From Lutibacter oceani (GTDB lineage Bacteria; Bacteroidota; Bacteroidia; Flavobacteriales; Flavobacteriaceae), in the NCBI RefSeq assembly GCF_003384935.1, contig NZ_QTTQ01000010.1, positions 62,001-126,000 of the forward strand: DNA of 64,000 nt, in the 5' to 3' direction. Shown piece after piece: positions 9,270 through 17,462 of the stretch (position 1 is the stretch's first letter; each line of letters starts with the position of its first letter). A program made the position numbers and the translations under genes. The notes under the pieces are model-generated. The model ran no database searches. It had not been told where the DNA came from and worked only from the letters and a program-made list of their open reading frames with translations.

Positions 9270-10424
9270 ATGAACACAAATGCAGTTGTAAGTAAAGAAT
9301 TATTCGAGATTGATAATACCATTGATGAACTTGTAAAAAAGATAGAATTGTTGGATTATGTTAACCCAACGAATATTGAATTGGAAAAAAAGAAATTTTT
9401 CGATTCAAAATTTACAATAACCCCAAGTTTTAAATATCCAAAAATTAATTTTGATGGGTTTTATCTTCATAGAACTTTTTTTAACCAAAAATTAGAAAAT
9501 ATTGAAGATGATGTAATTAGAAATTTATATACAGATATTATTTATTCGTACATGAGTTTAATTGAGTGTATAGATAATATTGGTAATGGTAAAAAATTCT
9601 ATTACAACTGTTTAGGTGCATTTGGAACACCAACTGAAACCGATGTTGAAAATGCGAAATTTATACTTCATTTTGAAGATGAAAAGGAAACACCTGAAAT
9701 GTTGCCTAAATATTCATCAAAAGAGGCTGAAGATTATTTTAGAGATTTTTCACAACAATATAAGTTTTCATATAGTATAAAACATTCAGATAAAATTTCT
9801 GCAATTGCCATGGTTTTAAATAATATTCAAACCTTAGTAATTAACGATAATCATACGTTTTCTGAAAATGAATTAAAGGTTCTTACAAACCACGAAATTG
9901 GTGTACATATGGTTACAACAATGAATGGTATTTTACATCCTTTAAAAATATTTTCACATGGTTTTCCTAACAATATTGAAACACAGGAAGGGCTAGCAGT
10001 TTTTAGCGAATATATGTCTAATAGTTTAACATTAAAACGTTTAAAAGAACTAGCTTTTAGAGTAATTGCTATTGATTCACTATCTAATGGTCATAATTTT
10101 GTAAAAACGTTTAGATTATTAAATAATACTTATAATTTAAATGAGAATGAAGCATTTTATGTAACACTTCGGGCGCATAGAGGAGGTGGTTTTACTAAAG
10201 ATTACCTATATTTATCTGGATTAAAAAAAATATTTGATTATCATAATTCAGGAAAAGATTTAACACCATTATTATCTGGAAAAGTATCTTTAGAATATAT
10301 TGATACAATAAATTATTTGCATGAAAAAGGGTATGCTATTCCATTAAAACACACAAATAATGCATTTAGAAAAAACTTAAATAAAAATAAATTAGTTGAA
10401 TTTATATTAAATAATTTAAAGTAA
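9270..10424 (+). CDS. QEGLA-motif metallocarboxypeptidase (DUF1704, MATCAP-related)
   Basis: The family is annotated as 'flavohemoglobin expression-modulating QEGLA motif protein' and is related to eukaryotic tyrosine/tubulin carboxypeptidases. Zinc-protease features are clear: HEIGVH (residues 208-213, an HExxxH site) and TQEGLA (238-243), the latter giving a third ligand Glu. Length 384 is normal. It follows the amidohydrolase gene by seven bases, completing a ligase-hydrolase-carboxypeptidase set. The flavohemoglobin name is historical, and no flavohemoglobin is in the window. The last nine bases overlap the convergent DCC-family gene. Confidence 0.85.
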   Translation: MNTNAVVSKELFEIDNTIDELVKKIELLDYVNPTNIELEKKKFFDSKFTITPSFKYPKINFDGFYLHRTFFNQKLENIEDDVIRNLYTDIIYSYMSLIECIDNIGNGKKFYYNCLGAFGTPTETDVENAKFILHFEDEKETPEMLPKYSSKEAEDYFRDFSQQYKFSYSIKHSDKISAIAMVLNNIQTLVINDNHTFSENELKVLTNHEIGVHMVTTMNGILHPLKIFSHGFPNNIETQEGLAVFSEYMSNSLTLKRLKELAFRVIAIDSLSNGHNFVKTFRLLNNTYNLNENEAFYVTLRAHRGGGFTKDYLYLSGLKKIFDYHNSGKDLTPLLSGKVSLEYIDTINYLHEKGYAIPLKHTNNAFRKNLNKNKLVEFILNNLK

Positions 10425-10832
10425 ATCTAAAAATCTATCCTTCATTTCTAGTGAAGGAATCATACAACTTTCCTTTTTTCCAAACCATTTATAACGGTTT
10501 TTTGCAATGTAATTATAAACCCAATCTCTAATAAATTTAGGTATAATTATAAAGATATAAAGCAATTTAAAACCACCTGTTAACTTTCTAGAAATTTTAA
10601 GTGCAGCAGTAGATTTTTCATAAATAGCCTCTTCTTCAATAAGGATAATAGAATCTAATTTAATTTTTTTTGAATTGTATTGTAACAATATTTCTTTTGC
10701 TGCGTCTGATTGAAGTGAAGCAAATTTAAAATGTGCTTTTTTATCATGTTTTATAATAAAGTTAACCGATGCATTGCAAAGGTTACAAACACCGTCAAAA
10801 AGTATAATTGATTCGTTTTTAATATTGTTCAC
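10416..10832 (-). CDS. DCC-family thiol-disulfide oxidoreductase-like protein (DUF393)
   Basis: A small 138-residue protein with the hallmark opening FDGVCNLCN, giving a CxxC pair at Cys16 and Cys19. The DCC name comes from the conserved Asp and two Cys. KFASLQSDAA and the hydrophobic stretch LLYIFIIIPKFIRDWVYNYIA are also typical. The family is thioredoxin-like, and its partner is unknown. It is convergent with the carboxypeptidase gene and divergent from the ABC export operon. Confidence 0.88.
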   Translation of the reverse strand: MNNIKNESIILFDGVCNLCNASVNFIIKHDKKAHFKFASLQSDAAKEILLQYNSKKIKLDSIILIEEEAIYEKSTAALKISRKLTGGFKLLYIFIIIPKFIRDWVYNYIAKNRYKWFGKKESCMIPSLEMKDRFLDLL

Positions 10833-10935
10833 AGAGCAAATTTACATATTTAAACAATAATAGTGTTTTAACATAAATTTAATACCAATTCTAAGTAGCA
10901 ATTTATATTTTCGTTATTAAAACAACAACCAAAAA

Positions 10936-11628
10936 ATGATAAAAATTGAAAAACTTCATAAATCTTATCCAATAGGAAAAGATTCTCTACACGTTTTAAA
11001 AGGTTTAGACTTACACATTAAAGAAGGTGAATTTGTTTCGATTATGGGATCTTCGGGTTCTGGAAAATCAACCTTGTTAAATATTGTAGGTTTATTAGAT
11101 GGTCATGATGAAGGAAATTATTACTTAAATGGGCAAAAAATTGAAAATTTAGATGAAAAGAAAGCTGCAATTTTAAGAAATAAATTTTTAGGTTTTGTTT
11201 TCCAGTCTTTTAATTTAATAACCTATAAAACCGCAGTTGAAAATATTGCACTTCCTTTATACTATCAAGGTATGGGAAGAAAAGAGCGTCAAAAAATAGC
11301 AATGCAATATTTAGATAAAGTTGGTTTAAAAGATAGGGCAAATCATTTACCTAGTGAACTTTCCGGTGGTGAAAAACAGCGTGTTGCTGTTGCAAGAGCA
11401 CTTGCAACAAAACCTAAAGTTATTTTAGCAGATGAGCCAACAGGTGCATTAGATTCTAAAACATCACATGCAGTAATGGAACTTTTAAAAGAAATTAATC
11501 GTGAAGGAATGACTGTTTTTGTAATTACTCACGAAGAAGATATTGCTGAGCAAACAGATAGAATTGTTCGCTTAAAAGATGGTGTAATTATTAGTGATGA
11601 AAAAGTTAATAAATCAGTAAACGTATAA
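10936..11628 (+). CDS. ABC transporter ATPase, MacB/LolD type
   Basis: The 230-residue nucleotide-binding subunit shows Walker A GSSGSGKST (Lys44), the signature LSGGEKQR, Walker B VILADEPTG and switch His in VITHEE. It belongs to the MacB/LolD/FtsE class that drives mechanotransmission rather than membrane passage. It begins a five-gene operon, and three permeases and an adaptor follow within short gaps. The promoter should lie in the gap upstream to 10832, but no perfect TAnnTTTG box is seen there. Confidence 0.93.
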   Translation: MIKIEKLHKSYPIGKDSLHVLKGLDLHIKEGEFVSIMGSSGSGKSTLLNIVGLLDGHDEGNYYLNGQKIENLDEKKAAILRNKFLGFVFQSFNLITYKTAVENIALPLYYQGMGRKERQKIAMQYLDKVGLKDRANHLPSELSGGEKQRVAVARALATKPKVILADEPTGALDSKTSHAVMELLKEINREGMTVFVITHEEDIAEQTDRIVRLKDGVIISDEKVNKSVNV

Positions 11629-11631
11629 ATT

Positions 11632-12861
11632 ATGTTTGATTTAGATCGTTGGCAAGAAATATTCCAAACTTTAAGTAAAAACAAACTTAGAACAGCACTT
11701 TCAGGTTTTACCATAGCATTTGCAATTTTATTGTTTACTTTATTATTTGGTGTTGGTAATGGCTTAAAACACACGTTTGAAAAGCAATTTGCAAGCGATG
11801 CTGTAAATTCAGTATATATTTATGGGGGAAGAACTACAAAACCCTATAAAGGAATGCAAAGTGGAAGAACTATTCAATATAGAAATGACGATGAAAAATT
11901 TATAAATGAAAAATTTGAAAAAGAGATTCAATTTTTTAGCCCCAACATACAGCGTAGTATGCAGGTTATTTATAAAGGAGAACAAAATCGTTACACGGTA
12001 AGAGGTGTTTACCCAGATTATCAACCATTAGAGTCAGCAGTAATACAAGATGGTAGGTTTTTAACCTATTTAGATATTGAAAGAAGAGCTAAAGTAGTTG
12101 CTATTGGTAGATTAGTTGAAAAAGATTTATTTGGCAATTTAGGTGGGCTTGGAAAAAATTTAAATATTGAAGGAATTTCATATAAAGTTGTAGGGGTTTT
12201 TAACGACCCAGGAGGTGATAATGATGAACGCTATATTTACGCTCCTTTTTCAACTATTCAAGGTATGTATAAACCAAATGATGAATTAGATTATTTTGGT
12301 TTAACATTTAATCCAGAGATGAATGTTGATCAAGCTTTAGCATTTAGTAATTTACTTACTACATTATTAAAGGAGAAACACAATGTAGATCCAAGAGATC
12401 AAGGAGCTATTAGAGTTAGAAATTATGCCGAAGGAACTAGAGATGTTCAAAGTTTTATGTTGGTTTTAAATGTTATTATTCTATTTATTGGTATTGGAAC
12501 TTTAGTAGCAGGTATTATTGGTATTAGTAATATTATGGTATATATAGTAAAAGAACGCACAAAAGAATTAGGTATTAGAAAAGCCTTAGGAGCTACTCCA
12601 AAGTCTATTGTGGGAATGATAATGTTAGAGTCAATTTTTGTGACAGCATTAGCGGGTTATTCTGGTTTAATGATTGGTGTTTTTACGTTAAGAGCTTTAG
12701 GTGATACCCTTGAAAAATATTTTATTTTAAATCCAAGTGTGGAAACATATGTTGTGGTTGGAGCTACGGTAGTATTAATAATTGCAGGTACAATAGCAGG
12801 TTATATTCCAGCAAAAAGAGCTTCCAGAATTAAACCAATTGTAGCTTTAAATGACGAATAA
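11632..12861 (+). CDS. MacB-type ABC permease, first copy
   Basis: A 409-residue permease with the MacB layout: one N-terminal TM (TALSGFTIAFAILLFTLLFG), a periplasmic MacB core of about 220 residues, then three C-terminal FtsX TMs with the coupling motif KERTKELGIRKALGATP. It begins three bases after the ATPase stop. It is clearly diverged from the two following permeases and so could be the fixed half of alternative heterodimers, which is inference. Confidence 0.9.
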   Translation: MFDLDRWQEIFQTLSKNKLRTALSGFTIAFAILLFTLLFGVGNGLKHTFEKQFASDAVNSVYIYGGRTTKPYKGMQSGRTIQYRNDDEKFINEKFEKEIQFFSPNIQRSMQVIYKGEQNRYTVRGVYPDYQPLESAVIQDGRFLTYLDIERRAKVVAIGRLVEKDLFGNLGGLGKNLNIEGISYKVVGVFNDPGGDNDERYIYAPFSTIQGMYKPNDELDYFGLTFNPEMNVDQALAFSNLLTTLLKEKHNVDPRDQGAIRVRNYAEGTRDVQSFMLVLNVIILFIGIGTLVAGIIGISNIMVYIVKERTKELGIRKALGATPKSIVGMIMLESIFVTALAGYSGLMIGVFTLRALGDTLEKYFILNPSVETYVVVGATVVLIIAGTIAGYIPAKRASRIKPIVALNDE

Positions 12862-12882
12862 TATTTAATAAGCAGGAAGAAA

Positions 12883-14121
12883 ATGAATTTCTTATTTGAC
12901 AAAGATACTTGGCAAGAAATATACAGTAGTATTCGTAAAAATAAAACGCGTACGGGTATTACCATTATTGGAGTAATGTGGGGTATTTTTTTGTTAGTTG
13001 TTTTGTTGGGTGCTGCAAAAGGAGTAGAGAATAATTTTAATAAACTTTTTGGTGATTTTGCAACTAATAGTGTATTTATTTGGGGACAAGAAACAAGTAA
13101 ACCATTTAAAGGATTTCAAGAGGGAAAACAAGTTGCTTTGAAAATTGATGATATAGATAAAATTAAGAATGAAGTAAAAGGGATTGACCTAATTGCTCCA
13201 AGAAGTCAGGCAGGTGGTTTAGTTGTTAGAAAATTTCAATCTGGAAATTTTAATATTTCAGGCGATTTCCCTGTTTTGGACAAAATTCAAAATAAAGACT
13301 TAATTTATGGAAGGTTTATAAATGATAACGATATTAATGAAAAGAAAAAAGTTTGTGTTATTGAAGAAGAGGTTTATAAACAGCTTTTTGAAAAAGATGA
13401 ATATCCTATTGGCGAATTAATAAGTATTAATGGTATTAATTATAGTGTTGTAGGGCTTTTTAAAGAGAGCCAGACAATTAGATTAGGAGATAATATTCAC
13501 ATTCCTTTTACAACTTTTCAGCAAGTATATAATAGAGGGAATAATATTAGTTGGATGATTATTACTGGAAGTCCGGAAAGCAGTATTGTTCAAATTGAAA
13601 AAGATGCAAAGTTAATATTAAAGAATTTACATAAAGTTCATCCTGAAGATAAAAGAGCCTTAGGAGGCATAAATTTAGGTGATATGTTTAAAAAAGTTAC
13701 TGGTTTTTTAACCGGAATGCAGTTTTTAACTTGGTTTGTAGGTATTGCGACACTAATTGCCGGAGTTTTTGCAATTGGTAATATTTTATTAATTACTGTA
13801 AAAGAAAGAACTAAAGAAATTGGAATAAGACGTGCTTTGGGAGCAAAACCTTGGGAAGTAAAACGACAAATTATTTTAGAATCCGTTTTTTTAACAAGTA
13901 TTGCTGGTGCTTTAGGAATTATTTTTGGTGGGCTCGTTCTTATGCTAATTGATGCTACATTAGGAAAAGGGCCTCAAGCAGCGTTAACAAATCCAACAGT
14001 TGATATTCCAGTTGTTTTAATTGCAGCTGTAACACTCGTTTTTTTAGGCACATTAATTGGATTAATTCCTGCACAAACTGCAGTTAGTATAAGACCTATA
14101 GAAGCATTAAGAGAAGAATAA
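12883..14121 (+). CDS. MacB-type ABC permease, second copy (tandem duplicate)
   Basis: A 412-residue MacB/FtsX permease with the same topology as its neighbours. The N-terminus (MNFLFDKDTWQEIYSSIRKN) and all of the TM part are near identical to the third permease, while the periplasmic domain differs more, for example around GGLVVRKFQSG and SQTIRLGDN. KERTKEIGIRRALGAKP is the coupling motif. The periplasmic part probably contacts adaptor and substrate, so divergence there suggests separate substrates. Confidence 0.9.
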   Translation: MNFLFDKDTWQEIYSSIRKNKTRTGITIIGVMWGIFLLVVLLGAAKGVENNFNKLFGDFATNSVFIWGQETSKPFKGFQEGKQVALKIDDIDKIKNEVKGIDLIAPRSQAGGLVVRKFQSGNFNISGDFPVLDKIQNKDLIYGRFINDNDINEKKKVCVIEEEVYKQLFEKDEYPIGELISINGINYSVVGLFKESQTIRLGDNIHIPFTTFQQVYNRGNNISWMIITGSPESSIVQIEKDAKLILKNLHKVHPEDKRALGGINLGDMFKKVTGFLTGMQFLTWFVGIATLIAGVFAIGNILLITVKERTKEIGIRRALGAKPWEVKRQIILESVFLTSIAGALGIIFGGLVLMLIDATLGKGPQAALTNPTVDIPVVLIAAVTLVFLGTLIGLIPAQTAVSIRPIEALREE

Positions 14122-14153
14122 ATGAAACTAAAATTTAATTCATAAAAAAAAGA

Positions 14154-15398
14154 ATGAATTTTTTATTTGATAAAGATACCTGGCAAGAAATTTATAGCAG
14201 TATTCGAAAGAATAAAATGCGTACTGGTATAACAATAATTGGTGTAATGTGGGGTATTTTTTTATTGGTAGTTTTATTAGGTGCAGCAAAAGGAGTGGAA
14301 AATAATTTTAATAAGTTATTTGGAAATTTTGCAACTAATAGTGTATTTGTTTGGGCTCAGCAAACAAGTAAGCCGTTTAAAGGATTTCAGGAAGGGAAAA
14401 GTTTGACTTTAAAAGTGTCTGATTTAGAGAGTATTAAGAGTGAAATTAAAGGCTTGGAATTTGTGGTGCCACGTCATCAAACCCAAGCAATGGCAATAAA
14501 TGATTTTAAATCAGGAACTTTTGGAATATTTGGAGATTATCCAGAACTGGATAAAGTTCAAAAGAAAGATATGGTTTATGGAAGGTTTATAAACGATAAT
14601 GATATTAATCAAAAGAAAAAGGTTTGTGTTATTGAAGAAGAAATTTATAAACAACTATTTGATAAGGATGTTTATCCAATAGGTGCCTATATTAAAATTA
14701 ATGATATAAATTATAAAGTAGTTGGGATGTATAAAGAGGGCCAAATTGGAAGTGGTGGTCCCCAAGGAAATATTCATATTCCTTTTACAACATTCCAGCA
14801 AGTTTACAATAGAGGTGATAGTGTTGGTTGGATGATGATTACTGGAAAAATGGAATATGATATATCTCAAATTGAGGCAGATGTAAAATTATTACTTAGA
14901 AATTTACACAAAGTGCATCCAAATGATGAAAGAGCTTTTGGTAGTTTTAATTTAGGAGAAAGAATAGCCCAAGTAACTGGGTTTTTAACAGGAATGCAGT
15001 TTTTAACTTGGTTTGTAGGTATTGCAACATTAATAGCTGGGGTTTTTGCCATTGGAAATATATTATTAATTACAGTTAAAGAAAGAACAAAAGAAATTGG
15101 AATAAGACGTGCATTAGGAGCAAAACCTTGGGAAATAAAACGTCAAATAATTCTTGAATCTGTTTTTTTAACAAGTATTGCAGGAGCTTTAGGAATTATT
15201 TTTGGAGGGTTAGTATTAATGCTTATTGATGCAACTATAGGGAGTGGTCCCGATGCAGCATTAACAAACCCAACTGTAGATATTCCAGTAGTAATAATTG
15301 CAGCAGTAACCTTAGTTGTATTAGGTACATTAATAGGTTTAATACCTGCACATACTGCAGTAAGTATACGACCAATAGAAGCATTAAGAGAAGAATAA
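14154..15398 (+). CDS. MacB-type ABC permease, third copy (tandem duplicate)
   Basis: A 414-residue permease duplicated from the preceding gene. The first 20 residues are the same and the C-terminal FtsX region, with KERTKEIGIRRALGAKPWE, is almost unchanged. Differences cluster in the periplasmic domain, including a Gly-rich insert (GQIGSGGPQGN). The gap to the previous gene is 32 bases, and the codons of the shared protein stretches differ at many third positions, so the duplication is not brand new. Confidence 0.9.
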   Translation: MNFLFDKDTWQEIYSSIRKNKMRTGITIIGVMWGIFLLVVLLGAAKGVENNFNKLFGNFATNSVFVWAQQTSKPFKGFQEGKSLTLKVSDLESIKSEIKGLEFVVPRHQTQAMAINDFKSGTFGIFGDYPELDKVQKKDMVYGRFINDNDINQKKKVCVIEEEIYKQLFDKDVYPIGAYIKINDINYKVVGMYKEGQIGSGGPQGNIHIPFTTFQQVYNRGDSVGWMMITGKMEYDISQIEADVKLLLRNLHKVHPNDERAFGSFNLGERIAQVTGFLTGMQFLTWFVGIATLIAGVFAIGNILLITVKERTKEIGIRRALGAKPWEIKRQIILESVFLTSIAGALGIIFGGLVLMLIDATIGSGPDAALTNPTVDIPVVIIAAVTLVVLGTLIGLIPAHTAVSIRPIEALREE

Positions 15399-15438
15399 TA
15401 AAATTTAAAAGAAAATTTAAACTGAAAATCAATAACTA

Positions 15439-16554
15439 ATGAAAAAAACAATAATTTTTGGATCGATAGCAGTAGCACTTATAGCTGTTTTAATTTGGTT
15501 TGGAGCTAAAAACAGCAAATCTCCTGTTCAATATGAAACTGAAAAGCCTTTTAAAACAAACATTGTTAAAAAAACTGTAGCAACTGGAAAAGTGATTCCT
15601 TTGGAAGAGGCAGAAATAAAACCTAAAGTGTCAGGGATTATTGAAGAGATTTTTGTGGAAGAAGGGGCTGAAGTAGCAGTTGGTGATTTAATAGCAACTA
15701 TAAGAGTTGTGCCGAATGTACAAAGTTTAAATAGCGCTCAGGGAAGTGTTAAAACTGCGCAACTCCGATTTGATAATGCAAAAACGAATTACGACAGAAC
15801 TAAAGGTTTATTTGAAAAAGGTGTAAAATCACGTTCAGAATTTGAAACTACTGAGTTAAGCTATAATAGTGCCTCACAAGATTTAAAAAATGCACAAGAT
15901 AATTTACAAATTATTAAAAAAGGATCTGCAGCTGGAATGGGAAAAACTGCAAATACCTATGTAAAAGCAGAAATTTCAGGAACTATTTTAGAAATTCCTG
16001 TACGTAAAGGAAATCAAGTAATTGAAAGTAACACATTTAATGCAGGTACAACAATTGCTACTATAGCAGATATGACCAAAATGATTTTTGAAGGAAAGGT
16101 TGACGAAGCTGAAGTTGGTAAAATTAAAAACGGAACAGTTTTAGAAGTTTCTTTAGGAGCCATTGAAAAGAAAAAATACCCAGCAAAATTAAATTTTATT
16201 GCACCAAAAGGAACTGAGGAGAATGGTGCTGTTCAGTTTAAAATTAAAGGTGATGTTACACTTGATGATGAGTTTTTTGTAAGAGCAGGTTATAGTGCAA
16301 ATGCTGATATAGTTTTAGAGAAAAAAGATAGTGTATTATCAATAAAAGAAGCCTTACTACAGTTTGATAAAAAAACAGAAACACCTTATGTTGAAGTTAA
16401 AACTGGAGAACAAGAATTTGAAAAGCGTGATGTTGAATTAGGCATTTCTGATGGAATAAATGTAGAAATATTATCGGGTGTTACTGCTGAGGATGAAATT
16501 AAAATTTGGAACAAAACTTCCAAAAAAGAAGAAGACGGAAATAACAATAACTAG
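15439..16554 (+). CDS. Periplasmic adaptor (MacA/HlyD-like) of the ABC exporter
   Basis: A 371-residue membrane-fusion protein. An uncleaved N-terminal anchor (IIFGSIAVALIAVLIWFGA) precedes a lipoyl/barrel-sandwich half (ATGKVIPLEEAEIKPKVSG), a helical hairpin (SLNSAQGSVKTAQLR through NLQIIKKG) and the matching half (AEISGTILEIPVRKGNQV), then beta-barrel and membrane-proximal parts. It should bridge the permeases to an outer-membrane TolC-type channel. No tolC gene is in the window, so the channel must be encoded elsewhere. A strong terminator closes the operon. Confidence 0.9.
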   Translation: MKKTIIFGSIAVALIAVLIWFGAKNSKSPVQYETEKPFKTNIVKKTVATGKVIPLEEAEIKPKVSGIIEEIFVEEGAEVAVGDLIATIRVVPNVQSLNSAQGSVKTAQLRFDNAKTNYDRTKGLFEKGVKSRSEFETTELSYNSASQDLKNAQDNLQIIKKGSAAGMGKTANTYVKAEISGTILEIPVRKGNQVIESNTFNAGTTIATIADMTKMIFEGKVDEAEVGKIKNGTVLEVSLGAIEKKKYPAKLNFIAPKGTEENGAVQFKIKGDVTLDDEFFVRAGYSANADIVLEKKDSVLSIKEALLQFDKKTETPYVEVKTGEQEFEKRDVELGISDGINVEILSGVTAEDEIKIWNKTSKKEEDGNNNN

Positions 16555-16570
16555 TACTTAAATATTAATA

Positions 16571-16618
16571 GATATAAAAAAAGCGTTTTAATTTAAATTA
16601 AAACGCTTTTTTTATATC
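16571..16618. terminator. Perfect 48-bp palindromic terminator after the ABC operon
   Basis: Two exact 24-base complementary arms meet without a spacer. The core is AAAAAAAGCG...CGCTTTTTTT, so the same hairpin with a T-run forms on either strand. It lies 17 bases after the adaptor stop. Only the plus-strand operon needs it, since the next gene is also on the plus strand. Confidence 0.85.
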
Positions 16619-16742
16619 TTTATAGAAATACTTTTAACCAAATAAAATTTTCTCATTTTAATTATTATTTATGATTTTTATCAGAGAAAAAATAAAATAA
16701 AAGTTAGAAATTTATAATATAAAATTTAAAAGCCAATAGCAT

Positions 16743-17123
16743 ATGGAGAGTCAGTTATTATTCTTAAGTGATCTAAACTTCAACTTAGAAGTATGGAAAA
16801 GAGAATTAAAATTTCAAGAAAGTGAAATGGATTATTTTGAAGAAAAATTAGAGCACGTAGCAATGCGAAATCTTGGAAATGATGTAATGATACAACTTGA
16901 AGGTTTTCAAAACAAAATAATTCGTGAAAGAGAAGTAATGGGTCATTTAAGGCATCGCATTAGAATGAAAAAAAGAGAAATAGCACAAGCAAAATATGAA
17001 AATAACACGGAAATTAAATTTCACGAAAAGCAAGTGTTGTTAAAAGATGAAATGAAAACATTTGTTAAAATGCATTACGAGTTAAAAGAAGATATGATGG
17101 ATTTCTTTCTTAAATATTTATAA
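16743..17123 (+). CDS. Small coiled-coil protein, unknown function
   Basis: A 126-residue, highly charged and helical protein with no signal peptide or TM segment. Heptad-like Leu/Met/Phe spacing runs through most of it (LNFNLEVWKRELKFQESEMD, MRNLGNDVMIQLEGFQNKII, KEDMMDFFLKYL), suggesting a soluble coiled-coil hairpin. I do not recognise the family. It stands between two terminators, so it is a single-gene unit. Confidence 0.72.
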   Translation: MESQLLFLSDLNFNLEVWKRELKFQESEMDYFEEKLEHVAMRNLGNDVMIQLEGFQNKIIREREVMGHLRHRIRMKKREIAQAKYENNTEIKFHEKQVLLKDEMKTFVKMHYELKEDMMDFFLKYL

Positions 17124-17127
17124 TTAT

Positions 17128-17154
17128 AAAAAAGCCGCTTTTGCGGCTTTTTTC
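17128..17154 (+). terminator. Intrinsic terminator after the coiled-coil gene
   Basis: An 11-bp stem AAAAAAGCCGC/GCGGCTTTTTT with a TTTT loop, five bases after the stop at 17123. It is usable on both strands and could also serve the small minus-strand gene ending at 17217. Confidence 0.88.
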
Positions 17155-17216
17155 TTTTAAATAAATTAATATTATTAAGTTTAATTATAGTGGTTAAATA
17201 AATTAAATAATATATT

Positions 17217-17351
17217 TTATTCTGATTGTTTTTTTCCTCCTCGCATAAATAGCATAAGTGCAATAACCAAACCTAAAAATACTAAAAACATAAAAATTGC
17301 ACCAATAATTCCCCAATTCCAATTAAATAAAGGTAAGTAGTTAAAAATCAT
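17217..17351 (-). CDS. Tiny single-TM membrane protein (44 aa)
   Basis: Reading the minus strand from ATG at 17351 gives 44 residues. A Trp/Asn-rich start (MIFNYLPLFNWNWG) leads into one long hydrophobic helix (IIGAIFMFLVFLGLVIALML) and a basic tail MRGGKKQSE. The composition is that of a real membrane peptide rather than chance translation. It lies head-to-head with typA. Function is unknown; small single-TM proteins often act as subunits or regulators of membrane complexes. Confidence 0.6.
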   Translation of the reverse strand: MIFNYLPLFNWNWGIIGAIFMFLVFLGLVIALMLFMRGGKKQSE

Positions 17352-17431
17352 AATAATATATTTTTATACAAACTTACAATTTTATAAAAATCATAATTCA
17401 ACTTTTGTTACAATAAACCAAATAAAACAAT

Positions 17432-17439
17432 TACTTTTG
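17432..17439 (+). promoter_or_regulatory. Candidate -7 box of the typA promoter
   Basis: TACTTTTG fits the Bacteroidota TAnnTTTG box and lies 23 bases before the typA ATG. A TTTG at 17404-17407 could be the upstream element, but the 24-base spacing is longer than usual. Confidence 0.45.
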
Positions 17440-17462
17440 CAGCTTCTAAAAAAAATCGGAAT

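Noticed and set aside
9270-10424. Regulator of flavohemoglobin, as the family name says
   Set aside because: The sequence shows an intact HExxxH zinc protease site and there is no flavohemoglobin gene; the name is historical.
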